A stretch of 64,000 bases of DNA from Streptomyces sp. NBC_00539. GTDB taxonomy: Bacteria; Actinomycetota; Actinomycetes; Streptomycetales; Streptomycetaceae. Positions 1 through 10,655 of the stretch are shown one piece after another. Location: positions 310,001-374,000 of the forward strand of contig NZ_CP107811.1 in NCBI RefSeq assembly GCF_036346105.1. Direction: 5' to 3'. A program made the translations under genes and the position numbers. The first letter of the stretch is position 1; every line of letters begins with the position of its first letter. A model generated the notes under the pieces. The model was not told the DNA's origin, made no database searches, and was given only the letters and a program-made list of their open reading frames with translations.

Positions 1-89
1 GTACCGACTACCAGCAGGTGATCAAGGGCCTGGTACTGCTGGCGGCCGTCGGCTTCGACGTCTACAACAAGCGCAAGGCCGGATCCTGA
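1..89 (+). CDS. Sugar ABC transporter permease, C-terminal end
   Basis: Only the last 28 residues are in the window, read in the frame that starts at base 3 and ending at TGA 87-89. The tail (YQQVIKGLVLLAAVGFD, then VYNKRKAG) is a hydrophobic helix followed by a short basic end. This is how permeases of the xylose/ribose/multi-sugar ABC type (XylH/MmsB, BPD_transp_2 family) finish. The neighbouring expansin, xyloglucanase and arabinoxylanase genes make a pentose or oligosaccharide importer plausible. Family assignment rests on a short stretch, so the sugar is unknown. Confidence 0.55.
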   Translation, partial: TDYQQVIKGLVLLAAVGFDVYNKRKAGS

Positions 90-112
90 CCTCGCCCCTG
101 CCCCCACCCTGC

Positions 113-166
113 CCCCCTCCTCGGCCCGGCGCCGCCGCCGCTCGCCCGAGGAGGGGGCGCCCTTTT
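113..166 (+). terminator. Rho-independent terminator after the permease
   Basis: A perfect 12-bp stem (CCCCCTCCTCGG at 113-124 pairing with 146-157) is followed by CGCCCTTTTG, with a four-T run at 163-166. It lies 24 bases after the permease stop codon, so it ends the transport operon. Confidence 0.8.
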
Positions 167-436
167 GTCGGGGCCCCGACTCCCGCTGCTCCGGCCGGAC
201 TTCGACGATCTGCGCGAAGACGAACTCCGAACTCGGCGGCCGAGCGCCCAGTTGCAGCAAGCACTGGCGGCCTGGCCGAAGGCCCGGCACGGGCTGCCCG
301 CCCCGCTGCGGGTCGCCCGCATCGCCCCGCGAGGGCGCGGAACACACAGGTCGCTCATCCGGCGGTCACGGCCGCCGTGGCGTACGGGACAACGCCGCCC
401 GGTCGCCCCGAGGACCCGCCCGCTCCCCATATCGCC

Positions 437-463
437 GGCAACCTTTTCGCGTCCTGCGGCGAC
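437..463 (+). promoter_or_regulatory. ECF-type promoter candidate of the expansin gene
   Basis: GGCAACC (437-443), followed by TTTT, then GGCGAC (458-463) with exactly 14 bases between. The same two boxes with the same spacing occur before the GH74 gene (5860-5886, minus strand). The AAC-containing upstream box and CGAC downstream box look like the -35 and -10 elements of an ECF sigma factor promoter. The start codon at 504 would give a leader of about 35 bases. Confidence 0.6.
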
Positions 464-503
464 CAGGCAGTGCACCTTGACCCGGATCTTCGAACGGACG
501 GAC

Positions 504-1451
504 ATGCAGACTGCACGGCAGGCCGCGCGGCAGCGCAGGCGTAGACACAGGCTGATGCTGGCGACGGCAGTGATACTGACCGCCGCCGGCGTCCTCTCCT
601 GCCTGGTACCGGCCATGCTCCCCGGCGCCAAAGCCGGGGCCGGCGCCCCGGCCGACGTGGCCGCCCCCGCCGCCACCCTGACGGGAGCCACGCCCCCGGC
701 CCCGACGAGTCCGTCGCCGGCGGACAGCTCCCCCGCCGCGCCAACCCCGGGTGCGGCCGGTGCGACGGCCACCGCGCAGACGCCACGGCCTTCGGCGAAG
801 GAAACCCCACCGTTGGCGGCCACCCCGGCTCCGGCCGCAGGGCGCATCCAGCCCTGGACCACCTACAAGGGCTTGGCCACCGCCTACGCCGCCGGCGACG
901 GCAACGGCGCCTGCCTGTTCGGCCCGAGCGACGACCTCATGATCGCGGCGATGAACACCACCGACTACGAGTCGTCCAGGGCCTGCGGCGCGTACGTGCG
1001 CGTACGCGCCGGGAACGGCGCTTCGATCACGGTCCGGATCACCAACGAATGCCCGCTGCCCTGCGCCCCCGGACAACTGGACCTCAGCCAACAGGCCTTC
1101 GCGAAACTGGCCGACCCCGAGCTCGGCCGCATCCCGATCACCTGGAGCCTGCTGAGCCCCCACACATCCGGCGCGATCTCCCTCCGTTACAAGACCGGGT
1201 CCAGCCCCTACTGGTGCGGCATCCAGGTGATCGACCACCGCAATCCGGTCGCGCGGCTGGAGGTACGCACCGCCGCGGGCTGGCGGAGACTGCCCCGTAC
1301 CGACTACAACTACTTCCTCTCCGCCGACGGCGGCGGGTGCGGCGGCGCGGTGAGGATCACCGACGTCTACGGAGAGCAGCTGACGGTCGAGGGCACCGCG
1401 CTGCTCCCGGACGTCGCACAACCGACCCGGGTCCAGTTCGCCCCGCACTGA
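504..1451 (+). CDS. Expansin-like secreted cell-wall loosening protein
   Basis: 315 residues. Expansins bind cellulose and loosen plant walls without hydrolysis. A basic N-terminus and hydrophobic segment (about residues 18-40) form a signal peptide or anchor, followed by a long Pro/Ala/Thr/Ser linker (about 40-115). The expansin core then begins with GLATAYAAGDGNGACLF and contains ITVRITNECP and the LDLSQQAF segment (double-psi beta-barrel, with the conserved catalytic-like Asp). The C-terminal half (SSPYWCGIQVIDHRNPV, then YNYFLSADGGG) matches the CBM63-like binding domain of bacterial EXLX1/YoaJ proteins. ATG 504 is chosen because it starts the basic signal sequence; the open frame upstream has no such feature. 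Promoter boxes at 437-463 suggest ECF sigma control shared with the xyloglucanase. Confidence 0.9.
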   Translation: MQTARQAARQRRRRHRLMLATAVILTAAGVLSCLVPAMLPGAKAGAGAPADVAAPAATLTGATPPAPTSPSPADSSPAAPTPGAAGATATAQTPRPSAKETPPLAATPAPAAGRIQPWTTYKGLATAYAAGDGNGACLFGPSDDLMIAAMNTTDYESSRACGAYVRVRAGNGASITVRITNECPLPCAPGQLDLSQQAFAKLADPELGRIPITWSLLSPHTSGAISLRYKTGSSPYWCGIQVIDHRNPVARLEVRTAAGWRRLPRTDYNYFLSADGGGCGGAVRITDVYGEQLTVEGTALLPDVAQPTRVQFAPH

Positions 1452-1537
1452 ATCCACACGGCGGCCGGGGGGCCGCTCCGGTCCGGCGGATCGGAGCGTC
1501 CTGGGCCGCGCCGGGCGCTGATACGCTGCCACCCGAT

Positions 1538-1551
1538 TGTTAGCGCAAACA
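1538..1551. promoter_or_regulatory. LacI-family-type operator before the ECF sigma gene
   Basis: TGTTAGCGCAAACA matches its own reverse complement at 12 of 14 positions, centred on CG. TGTTAGCGCTAACA-like palindromes with a central CG are typical of LacI-family sugar repressors in Streptomyces. It lies 25 bases before the start codon at 1577 and so could let a sugar repressor control the sigma factor. No LacI gene is in the window. Confidence 0.5.
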
Positions 1552-1576
1552 TTGGCGGAAGGGACGACGCCCGGAC

Positions 1577-2110
1577 ATGGTCCTCGATGACGCGTCCGCG
1601 GAGTTCCACGACTTCTTCGAACGCCACTACGCCGAACTCGCCCGTCTCGCCCATCTCCTGACGGGCGAGACGGACGGCGCCGACGATCTGGCCGCGGACG
1701 CCTTGATCGCACTGTGGCAGCGCTGGGACCGGCTGCGCCAGGCCGAGTACCCGCTCGCCTACGCCCGTGGCGTGGTCGCCAACCTGGCGCGGTCACGGAT
1801 CCGCAGCGCGGTGCGCGAGCGCCGCCGGACCGCCCTGTTCTGGTCCCGCGGTGCGGAGCCGTCGCGCGGTCCGGACGTGGCCGCCGTGGTGGACGTGCGG
1901 ACCGCTCTGGCCCGGTTGCCGTTCCGGAAGCGGACGTGCGTGGTCCTGCGTTACGCCTTCGACCTGTCGGAGAAGGACACCGCGCTGGCGCTCGGCATCT
2001 CGGTCGGTACGGTGAAGAGCCAGACCTCGAAGGGGATGGCCGAACTGGAACGGATGCTGGACGCCACGGGATCGGCCGGGGAACTGCCGGCGGGGAGGTG
2101 GAGTCGTTGA
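1577..2110 (+). CDS. ECF sigma factor, SigE family
   Basis: 177 residues, normal for a group 4 sigma factor with only regions 2 and 4. Region 2 carries LAHLLTGETDGADDLAADAL and the WQRWDRLRQ helix; region 4 carries SEKDTALALGISVGTVKSQ, a clear helix-turn-helix for -35 recognition. It directs RNA polymerase to a specific set of promoters. The stop overlaps the start of the next gene by 13 bases, so the two are translationally coupled and the next product (a membrane protein) is its probable partner. It sits between the expansin and xyloglucanase genes, both preceded by the same promoter boxes, and is the nearest candidate to read them. An operator of LacI type lies upstream. The regulon is inference. 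Confidence 0.88.
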   Translation: MVLDDASAEFHDFFERHYAELARLAHLLTGETDGADDLAADALIALWQRWDRLRQAEYPLAYARGVVANLARSRIRSAVRERRRTALFWSRGAEPSRGPDVAAVVDVRTALARLPFRKRTCVVLRYAFDLSEKDTALALGISVGTVKSQTSKGMAELERMLDATGSAGELPAGRWSR

Positions 2111-2955
2111 ACGAGGAGCTCACCGAGCGGCTGCGCGCAGCCGCCGGGGCCCACCAGCCCGACCACGCCCGGATGCTGGCCCGCCTGGAACGCGGCATGT
2201 CCGGCGCCACCGCGAGCCACCGCGAGCCGTCCGGCGCGAGGCCCTGGCCCAGGGTCGCGCTCGCCTCCCTCGCGGTCGGCGCTCTGGCGGTCGGTGGCTT
2301 CGCCGGCGCCGCCCTCGTCCAGTCACCGCCGGCCCGGCCGCACGTCTCGACCACCCCCGCCGCGCCGTCCTCCGCGTCCGCGCCGACTGCGGCGTCCGCC
2401 TCGTCCGCACCGTCCGCACCGTCCGCATCCGGGACTCCCCGCCCGACGCCGTCGGTGGCCGCCACCGGCGACCCGGCCACACCGGACCGTTCGTCCTCGA
2501 CGGGCCCCGGCCCGACTGCGTCAGGCGGCGCCGGTTCGGCCCGGCCCGGCGGCGCGCACGTTCAGGACGGCCCCCTGTCGTCGGCCGGCTCCGTGGACCC
2601 GGGGAGCAACACCTTCTGGGCGCAGAGCGACATCACCGTCAAGACCACCCAGCCGCTCACCGCACTCACCGTGGAACTGCGCATCGCGCAGAGCGGCGGA
2701 GTGCGGAGCACCGGCAGCTGGCGGACGCTGCCCGCGGACGACTTCACCCTCACCATTCGTGACGAGGGCGCGGCCGTGGTCTACCGCTGGACCCTCAAGC
2801 CGGGCCGTACGGTCCCGACCGGGCAGCACGTCTTCGCCGGCCAGTACGACCATGCCGCCGGCGAGCGCGAGGCCGGGCACGACGGCTACCGCATCGACGC
2901 CAACGGTCCCCGCGGCGCCCTCTCGGTTGGGGGCGGCTTCACCCCGGCACGATGA
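2098..2955 (+). CDS. Membrane-anchored partner of the ECF sigma factor with external domain
   Basis: 285 residues from GTG 2098 (TTG 2107 is an alternative). A cytoplasmic N-terminus of about 48 residues is followed by one membrane helix (VALASLAVGALAVGGFAGAA), a long Ser/Ala/Pro/Thr linker and an external domain of about 130 residues (SNTFWAQSDITVK, then FTLTIRDEG and VFAGQYDH). This layout (short inside part, one helix, linker, outside domain) is that of an anti-sigma or sensor protein, but the cytoplasmic part lacks a zinc HxxxCxxC motif. The outside part looks like an all-beta sandwich and could bind a wall polysaccharide; I cannot name a family. The 13-base overlap with the sigma gene supports joint function. 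Confidence 0.6.
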   Translation: MESLNEELTERLRAAAGAHQPDHARMLARLERGMSGATASHREPSGARPWPRVALASLAVGALAVGGFAGAALVQSPPARPHVSTTPAAPSSASAPTAASASSAPSAPSASGTPRPTPSVAATGDPATPDRSSSTGPGPTASGGAGSARPGGAHVQDGPLSSAGSVDPGSNTFWAQSDITVKTTQPLTALTVELRIAQSGGVRSTGSWRTLPADDFTLTIRDEGAAVVYRWTLKPGRTVPTGQHVFAGQYDHAAGEREAGHDGYRIDANGPRGALSVGGGFTPAR

Positions 2956-3042
2956 GGCCGTGCCCGTAGCCGGGTCGAAGCCGCCCGTGCACCTGTGCGC
3001 CGCCTGCCCCACCCTCGCCGAACGCCGTGCGGTCCCGCTCCC

Positions 3043-3088
3043 CGGCCCGTGGGTGGAACGGCGCTGACCGCCGCACGCCCACGGGCCG
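3043..3088. terminator. Hairpin between convergent genes
   Basis: CGGCCCGTGGG (3043-3053) pairs perfectly with 3078-3088, with an inner CGGCG/CGCCG stem in the loop. There is no T tail. It sits between the stop codons of the convergent sigma-partner and xyloglucanase genes and could end transcription from both sides. Confidence 0.5.
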
Positions 3089-3094
3089 AGGCGA

Positions 3095-5743
3095 TCAGGA
3101 CGGGTCCCCGTACACCACGCCGCGGCCGTAGCCACCCAGGTAGACCCGCCCGTAGGCGTCGGGGTCGCCAGTGATGACGTTGATCGCGCTGCCACCGAAC
3201 TGGTGCTGGTCGTCGTTGATCCGGACCCAGGTCGAGCCGCCGTCAGTGGAACGGAACAGCCCGGCGACGCCCTTCACCTGCCCGCTGAGGTAGAGCGCCT
3301 GGTACCCGGCACCCGGGGCCGGCTTGCCGAATCCGACGGCGGTCGCCCGCTCCACGTCGCCGGGCTTGCCGAAGCTCTTCCCCCCGTTGGTGGAGTGCAG
3401 GAGTCCGTTGCCCCCGCCGGCGATCCACAGGTCACCGGCGACGCCCGGAACCGCCTTGAGCTGCCCGTCGGGCAGGCCGGTGGCCCGGGCGCCGAAGTGC
3501 TTCCCGCCGTCGGTGCTGGCGTACAGGGTGCCGCCGCTGAGGGCGTAGAAGGTGTTCGCCGCCGACCGGTCGGCCACCACGGACGTGTCCTTGGGCAGAC
3601 CCGAGGCCGCCGCCCAGGCCGAGCCGCGGTCGGTCGAGTAGAACGGGACCTGGCCCGCGGGGGTCCACACCACGGTGGCGCCGTCCGCCGAGACTGCCGC
3701 GGAACCGCCGCCCGCGTCGCGCACCGGCGCCGCGGCGAAGGGCGCCCAGGCGACTCCGCCGTCGGTCGAATAGGCGCCGTGCTGCGCGCCGCCGAGACCG
3801 ACCCGCACGATGAACTGCGGCTTCGACTGTGCGAAGTCGATACCCGTGGTGTTGGTGAACAAGGGTCCGGAGAGCGCCTTGGTGGGCACCTTGGTCAGGT
3901 CCTCGTGCCGGAACCCGCTGACATCGCCGAGCGCACTGATCAGCGGAAGACCGGGGGGCTTGATCAGTCCGAGAGTCGCGGTCTCCTCCAGGCCCTTGGC
4001 CGGGATCGTCCAGTGCGTCGCCCGCCCGCTGTCCGCCGCCGTCACGTCGCGGCTGCCCCACATCCCCGATCCCGTGCCGTACAGCACGTGCCCGGAATCG
4101 AAGGGGTCGATGGCCAGGGCGCCCATCCAGTGCCCGATGCCGGTGCCCACGTAGGGGGCTGCGGAGGCGTCCCGCACCGAAGTCGCGCCGAGTGCCTTCC
4201 AGGAGGCGCCGCCGTCGGCCGACCGGTAGATCTCGTCCGAGGGCCACCAGCGGTCCAGCGTGGTGACCATGACCGTGGACGGGTGCTGCGGATCGACCGC
4301 CAGGCCGGCGAAGCCGAACCCGCCGCTGGACGGCGAGATGTCCTTCCAGCCCCCGGTGGTCGGCGTGTACTTCCACACCGAACCGGCCGTCACTCCGTTC
4401 GGGCCCGGCGCGTTGGTGTACGTCAGGTAGAGCGAGCCGTCGCCGGACAGCACACCGTGCTGGGGCAGCTGCCCCTTCGGCTGGCCGGGCACGGCCTGCC
4501 AGGTGCTGCCGCCGTCGGTGGAGCGGTACAGCGAGGTGGTCTTGTCCGCCACCCCGGCATAGATCGTCCGGCTGCCGGACGGGCCGAAGGTCACGAAGGA
4601 AAGGCCGACCCCGCTGCTCGCACCGTCCTTCACGGGGAAGCTGGTGACCTGGTTCCAGGTCACGCCGTAGTCGGTGCTGCGCCAGAGCCCGTTCTTGCGG
4701 GTACCCAGGTAGAGCGTGCCGTGGTCGGACGGGTCCACCACCAGCCGCTCGCCCATGGACCGGCCGTCCTCGTTGCCGCCCAGTTTGAACGGCAGGTCGG
4801 TGCGCTGGAACGTCCTGCCCTGGTCGGTGGAGCGGAGGATCGCGCCGTTGCCCGCCCAGTCGTTGGTGTAGGTGCCGCTCGCGAGGTACAGGCGGTTCGG
4901 GTCGACCGGGTCGGTCGCCAGGCTCTCGATCCCCAGCAGGTTCCAGTCGGCTCCGCCGATCCAGTCGGTCAAGGAGGTCCACCGGGCTGCGGTCGCGTCC
5001 CACCGGTAGGCGCCGCCGATGTCGGTCCGTGCGTACAGCAGGTCCTTGCGGGTGGGGTTGAAGACCAGCCCGGTGACGAACCCACCACCGACGATCTGCG
5101 CGTTGTGCCAGGTGTACGCCCCCGAGCCGGCCACCTTCACCAGCTTCCACTGCTGGTTGGTGCTGCCCCTGTCGGCGTACTGGATGAGCGGCACCCCTTC
5201 GGCGGTCGAGCCGCCCCACACGTCCAGCACCATGCCGCTGCTCCGGCTGACGATCTTCACCGCCGTGCCGCCGACGTCCTCGATCTTCCACTGCTGGGCG
5301 GCGGCACCGTGGTCGGACTGCTGCTCGATGGCGGCCGCCGGCTGCCTGGAAGCATCCCGCACTCCGAGGACCTTCTTGCTGCCGCGGTTCTCCAGCGCGT
5401 AGTAGCCGTCCCCCGTCGGTCTCAGCCGCCACTGCTGGCTCGCGGCACCGGCCACGCGGCTCTGCTGCCGTGTCCAGGCACCGTCCGACGTGTCCGCCCC
5501 GGGCACGTCCAGCACCTTGTCGCTGCGCACGGACACCAACTCGTAGTAGGCGTCGGCATCCGGCGTCGCGGCCTCCGAGTCGGCCTGCACGAACAGCAGG
5601 TACGGGCCGAGCACACCGGGCACGCCCAGCGCCAGGACCCACCCCGTCCAACGCCGGCGATGGCGTCCACGCGTACGCCGCTCGCCACCGGCCGCGCGCG
5701 TGCGCCGACCGCGTCCGTGCGCAGTGGGATCCGTCTCGTTCAT
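3095..5743 (-). CDS. Secreted xyloglucanase, GH74 with ricin-type lectin domain
   Basis: 882 residues. A very basic N-terminus and one hydrophobic segment (about 32-53) form a signal peptide. Residues 63-203 are a ricin-type beta-trefoil (CBM13-like) with QQW motifs at about 103, 150 and 197. From about 210 the chain is a GH74 double seven-bladed propeller: VTGLVFNPTRKDLLYARTDI contains the conserved catalytic Asp (about 241), and many Asp-box motifs follow (STDQGRTF, STDYGVTW, STDGGSTW, SADGGASW, STDRGSAW). GH74 enzymes cut xyloglucan. ATG 5743 is chosen for its AAGGAG site and signal sequence. An N-terminal rather than C-terminal carbohydrate-binding module is less usual. The promoter boxes at 5860-5886 match those of the expansin gene. 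Confidence 0.92.
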   Translation of the reverse strand: MNETDPTAHGRGRRTRAAGGERRTRGRHRRRWTGWVLALGVPGVLGPYLLFVQADSEAATPDADAYYELVSVRSDKVLDVPGADTSDGAWTRQQSRVAGAASQQWRLRPTGDGYYALENRGSKKVLGVRDASRQPAAAIEQQSDHGAAAQQWKIEDVGGTAVKIVSRSSGMVLDVWGGSTAEGVPLIQYADRGSTNQQWKLVKVAGSGAYTWHNAQIVGGGFVTGLVFNPTRKDLLYARTDIGGAYRWDATAARWTSLTDWIGGADWNLLGIESLATDPVDPNRLYLASGTYTNDWAGNGAILRSTDQGRTFQRTDLPFKLGGNEDGRSMGERLVVDPSDHGTLYLGTRKNGLWRSTDYGVTWNQVTSFPVKDGASSGVGLSFVTFGPSGSRTIYAGVADKTTSLYRSTDGGSTWQAVPGQPKGQLPQHGVLSGDGSLYLTYTNAPGPNGVTAGSVWKYTPTTGGWKDISPSSGGFGFAGLAVDPQHPSTVMVTTLDRWWPSDEIYRSADGGASWKALGATSVRDASAAPYVGTGIGHWMGALAIDPFDSGHVLYGTGSGMWGSRDVTAADSGRATHWTIPAKGLEETATLGLIKPPGLPLISALGDVSGFRHEDLTKVPTKALSGPLFTNTTGIDFAQSKPQFIVRVGLGGAQHGAYSTDGGVAWAPFAAAPVRDAGGGSAAVSADGATVVWTPAGQVPFYSTDRGSAWAAASGLPKDTSVVADRSAANTFYALSGGTLYASTDGGKHFGARATGLPDGQLKAVPGVAGDLWIAGGGNGLLHSTNGGKSFGKPGDVERATAVGFGKPAPGAGYQALYLSGQVKGVAGLFRSTDGGSTWVRINDDQHQFGGSAINVITGDPDAYGRVYLGGYGRGVVYGDPS

Positions 5744-6239
5744 GTGGGGCTCCTTGCTCCGGCCCTGCCTGCGGGCACCCGCCCGGTCAGCGGTGCGCAG
5801 CGGCACGCCGCGGTGTGGTCGACGATCCGTGGGTGTGATCGTCTTCGTGTCACCCGTCAGTCGCCACCGACCGCCAAAAGGTTGCCGCCTGTCGAAGTTC
5901 TTCTTCGAGCACTGACGGCCCGGCCCGGCGCGCGCACATCGCGGCGACGCGCGTGCCGCGAGCGGTACAACACCATGGTGGCAGTGCGGCTGCGTACAAG
6001 ACGCAAGACATGAATGCCGGCTGCTCCCGGCGGCAGCAGAGGCCGCCGGGTTCACCCTGTACGCTCGCTCACCGCGAAGGTGCACCTGTTCTTGCGGCGG
6101 ATCCGAGCTGGACACTCGAATCCGCGCAGCTCAGAGGTACCTGCTCCTGACTTGGTGTCAGACTGTCAGGCCCAGTTGCGTATCCGGGGTGAAGGTGCGG
6201 CGCCGTACTCGGCGGACCGCTCCCCCGAGGGAGGTGGGA
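5744..6239. other. Divergent promoter region, GH74 and sigma-CBM42 genes
   Basis: 496 bases between two divergent starts. It holds the GH74 promoter boxes (5860-5886), a short inverted repeat around TCGAAGTTCTTCTTCGA (about 5892-5908), and direct repeats TGTCAGACTGTCAG just before the sigma gene. No separate gene is convincing here. Confidence 0.5.
5860..5886 (-). promoter_or_regulatory. ECF-type promoter candidate of the GH74 gene
   Basis: On the minus strand GGCAACC (5886-5880) plus TTTT, then GGCGAC (5865-5860), 14 bases apart. Sequence and spacing match the element before the expansin gene (437-463). It lies about 117 bases before the GH74 start codon. Confidence 0.6.
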
Positions 6240-7802
6240 ATGGGGCTCATGGATGCGGACCACGTGAGGTTGGTCGTCGCCGCGCAGGCCGGTGACGATC
6301 GGGCGCGCGAGAAACTGATCGCCGCGTACCTGCCGTTGCTCTACAACATCGTCGGGCGAGCGCTGAGCGGGCATGCCGACGTCGACGACGTCGTCCAGGA
6401 AACCCTGCTGCGCGTGGTGCGCGACCTGCCCGCCCTGCGCGCACCGGAAAGCTTCCGGTCCTGGCTGGTGTCGATCACGCTCCGCCAGGTCAATTCCTAC
6501 TGGCACCGGCAACGCGCCTTCGCCGGCCGGACCACGGTCATCGACGAGGCACTCCAGGTACCGGACGCCGGCGCCGCACCTGAGGACGTGACGATCCTGC
6601 GGCTGCACGTGTCGGACGAGCGCCGTCAGCTCGTCGAGGCCGGCCGGTGGCTCGATCCGGACCATCGGGTGCTGCTGTCGTTGTGGTGGCAGGAACGCGC
6701 CGGCTCGCTGAGCCGTGATGACATCGCCGCCGCGACGGAGCTCAGTGTCGCCCACGTCGGAGTACGCCTCCAACGCATGCGCGAGCAGCTGGAACTGAGC
6801 CGGACGATCGTCGCCGCGCTGCAGACCGACCCGCGCTGTCCGCAGTTGGACGAGACCGTCGCCGGCTGGGACGGTCTCCCCGCATCGGTGTGGCGCAAGC
6901 GGATCGCGCGGCACACCCGCGGCTGCCCGGTCTGCGGGGGGACGACGACCCAACGGGTTCCGGCCGAACTTCTGCTCATGGACCTCGCGCCGCTGGCGGT
7001 CCCGGCCGGGCTCATCACCGCACTGGCGGCAAAGGGCCTGCTGTCGGGTACGGCCGCGAGCGCCGCCGCACTGGCCACGGCACCCGCCGCCTTCGGCACG
7101 GCCACGGGTGGAAGCAGTCTGCACAGCTCGCTGATCGGCAAACTCCACGCCGCGGCGACCGCTCATCCGCTGGTGGGCCTCGCCGCCGGCGCGGTACTCA
7201 TCGCCGGGACCGCCACCTACGCGACCTGGCCCGAACCGGCGCACCGGGAGCCGGGCGCCAACGCCGCTCCCACGGTCGGCAACCCCACGCCGATTCCGTC
7301 GAGCACCACCACGTCGGCCGGACCGTCACCGGTGAGTCCGTCCGCCGTCGCAGGCACTGTCCCGCTGGGCGCACAGTCGATGGAGTCCGTGGACGACCCC
7401 GCCCTGTACCTCGGGTATGCCGAGCACTTCGCGACGCTCGCCCGCGTCTCGGCGTCCAGCAGCGCGCAGACACGGCAGCGGGTCACGTTCACGGTCGTCC
7501 GGGGGCTGGCCGACACGCGGTGCGTCACCCTCCGCGCAATCGACGGCCGCTATCTGCGCCATCAGGACCTGCGGCTGCGGCTGAGCACCGACGACGGCAG
7601 CGAACTGTTCCGTGAAGACGCCACCTTCTGTCCGCGCCCGGGGGCGGTCGCCGGATCGGTGACCCTGCACGCGCACAACTATCCCGGATCGGTCCTCCGC
7701 CACCGCGACGGTGGCATCTGGCTCGACGGCTCCGACGGCACTCGGGCTTTCGCCGGTCAGTCCTCCTTCATCGTGCGAAGGCCCTGGGTCAACGCTCGTT
7801 GA
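6240..7802 (+). CDS. ECF sigma factor fused to zinc motif, membrane segments and AbfB (CBM42) domain
   Basis: 520 residues, about three times a normal ECF factor. Residues 1-95 are sigma region 2 (DVDDVVQETLLRVV) and about 130-190 region 4 (SRDDIAAATELSVAHVGVRL). Next comes H225-xxx-C229-xx-C232, the HxxxCxxC pattern of zinc anti-sigma domains, hydrophobic stretches at about 248-290, a good membrane helix at about 308-328, a Pro/Ser/Thr linker (335-370) and an AbfB domain (about 378-516) with the family repeats YLRHQDLRLRL, FREDATFC and VLRHRDGGIWL. AbfB/CBM42 binds arabinofuranose side chains. The protein thus joins sugar sensor, anti-sigma element and sigma factor in one chain. ATG 6240 has a GGGAGGTGG site. 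It is followed by its own terminator and the arabinoxylanase gene. Signal release might need proteolysis. Confidence 0.85.
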   Translation: MGLMDADHVRLVVAAQAGDDRAREKLIAAYLPLLYNIVGRALSGHADVDDVVQETLLRVVRDLPALRAPESFRSWLVSITLRQVNSYWHRQRAFAGRTTVIDEALQVPDAGAAPEDVTILRLHVSDERRQLVEAGRWLDPDHRVLLSLWWQERAGSLSRDDIAAATELSVAHVGVRLQRMREQLELSRTIVAALQTDPRCPQLDETVAGWDGLPASVWRKRIARHTRGCPVCGGTTTQRVPAELLLMDLAPLAVPAGLITALAAKGLLSGTAASAAALATAPAAFGTATGGSSLHSSLIGKLHAAATAHPLVGLAAGAVLIAGTATYATWPEPAHREPGANAAPTVGNPTPIPSSTTTSAGPSPVSPSAVAGTVPLGAQSMESVDDPALYLGYAEHFATLARVSASSSAQTRQRVTFTVVRGLADTRCVTLRAIDGRYLRHQDLRLRLSTDDGSELFREDATFCPRPGAVAGSVTLHAHNYPGSVLRHRDGGIWLDGSDGTRAFAGQSSFIVRRPWVNAR

Positions 7803-7827
7803 GCATGTGGGACCCCCTTTCCACGGG

Positions 7828-7862
7828 ACGACCAGCCCGCAGGGCTTGTCGTAACGTTTTTT
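7828..7862 (+). terminator. Rho-independent terminator after the sigma-CBM42 gene
   Basis: Stem ACGAC plus AGCCC (7828-7838) pairs with GGGCT plus GTCGT (7842-7852) around one mismatch and a three-base loop. It is followed by AACG and a six-T run (7857-7862), 25 bases after the stop codon. Confidence 0.75.
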
Positions 7863-7918
7863 GCCTGCGAGATGCATCACCGGGCAATCGCCCGGACTGC
7901 GCGCAGTTTTCGTTACGA
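7849..7918. promoter_or_regulatory. Paired TCGTAACG/CGTTACGA sites before the GH10 gene
   Basis: TCGTAACG (7849-7856) and its exact inverse CGTTACGA (7911-7918) flank 54 bases containing a 6-bp hairpin (CCGGGC 7880-7885 with 7890-7895). The rest of the 389-base gap (to 8191) shows no gene. GTAACG has the AAC core of an ECF -35 box, so these may be regulator sites or opposed promoters for the arabinoxylanase. The left copy overlaps the terminator stem. Confidence 0.4.
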
Positions 7919-8026
7919 GACCGCGGGTGCGCAAGCCTCCACTTCATGGGGTGCCCTTCCCGCCGCTCATATGACGCACCGGCGCGGCAGGGGTTCCCCG
8001 GCTTCCCCCGTTGACGTTTCTCCTGA

Positions 8027-10555
<2,529 letters not shown>

Positions 10556-10655
10556 CCTGCCGGGTATTCGGGTGATGCCGGTGCGGAGGACCTGCCGGCG
10601 CGGAGACGGGCGGTCCACCGCACGGGCAACTCCACCTCCCGACTGATACCGCCCG

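Noticed and set aside
62-862. Long minus-strand open frames over the expansin gene
   Set aside because: Composition is that of an antisense shadow of a GC-rich gene; no ribosome site or domain.
366-2480. 704-codon open frame on the minus strand
   Set aside because: It runs antisense through two clearly recognised genes, the expansin and sigma factor.
3203-6013. 936-codon plus-strand open frame opposite GH74
   Set aside because: Shadow frame of the xyloglucanase gene; no recognised motif.
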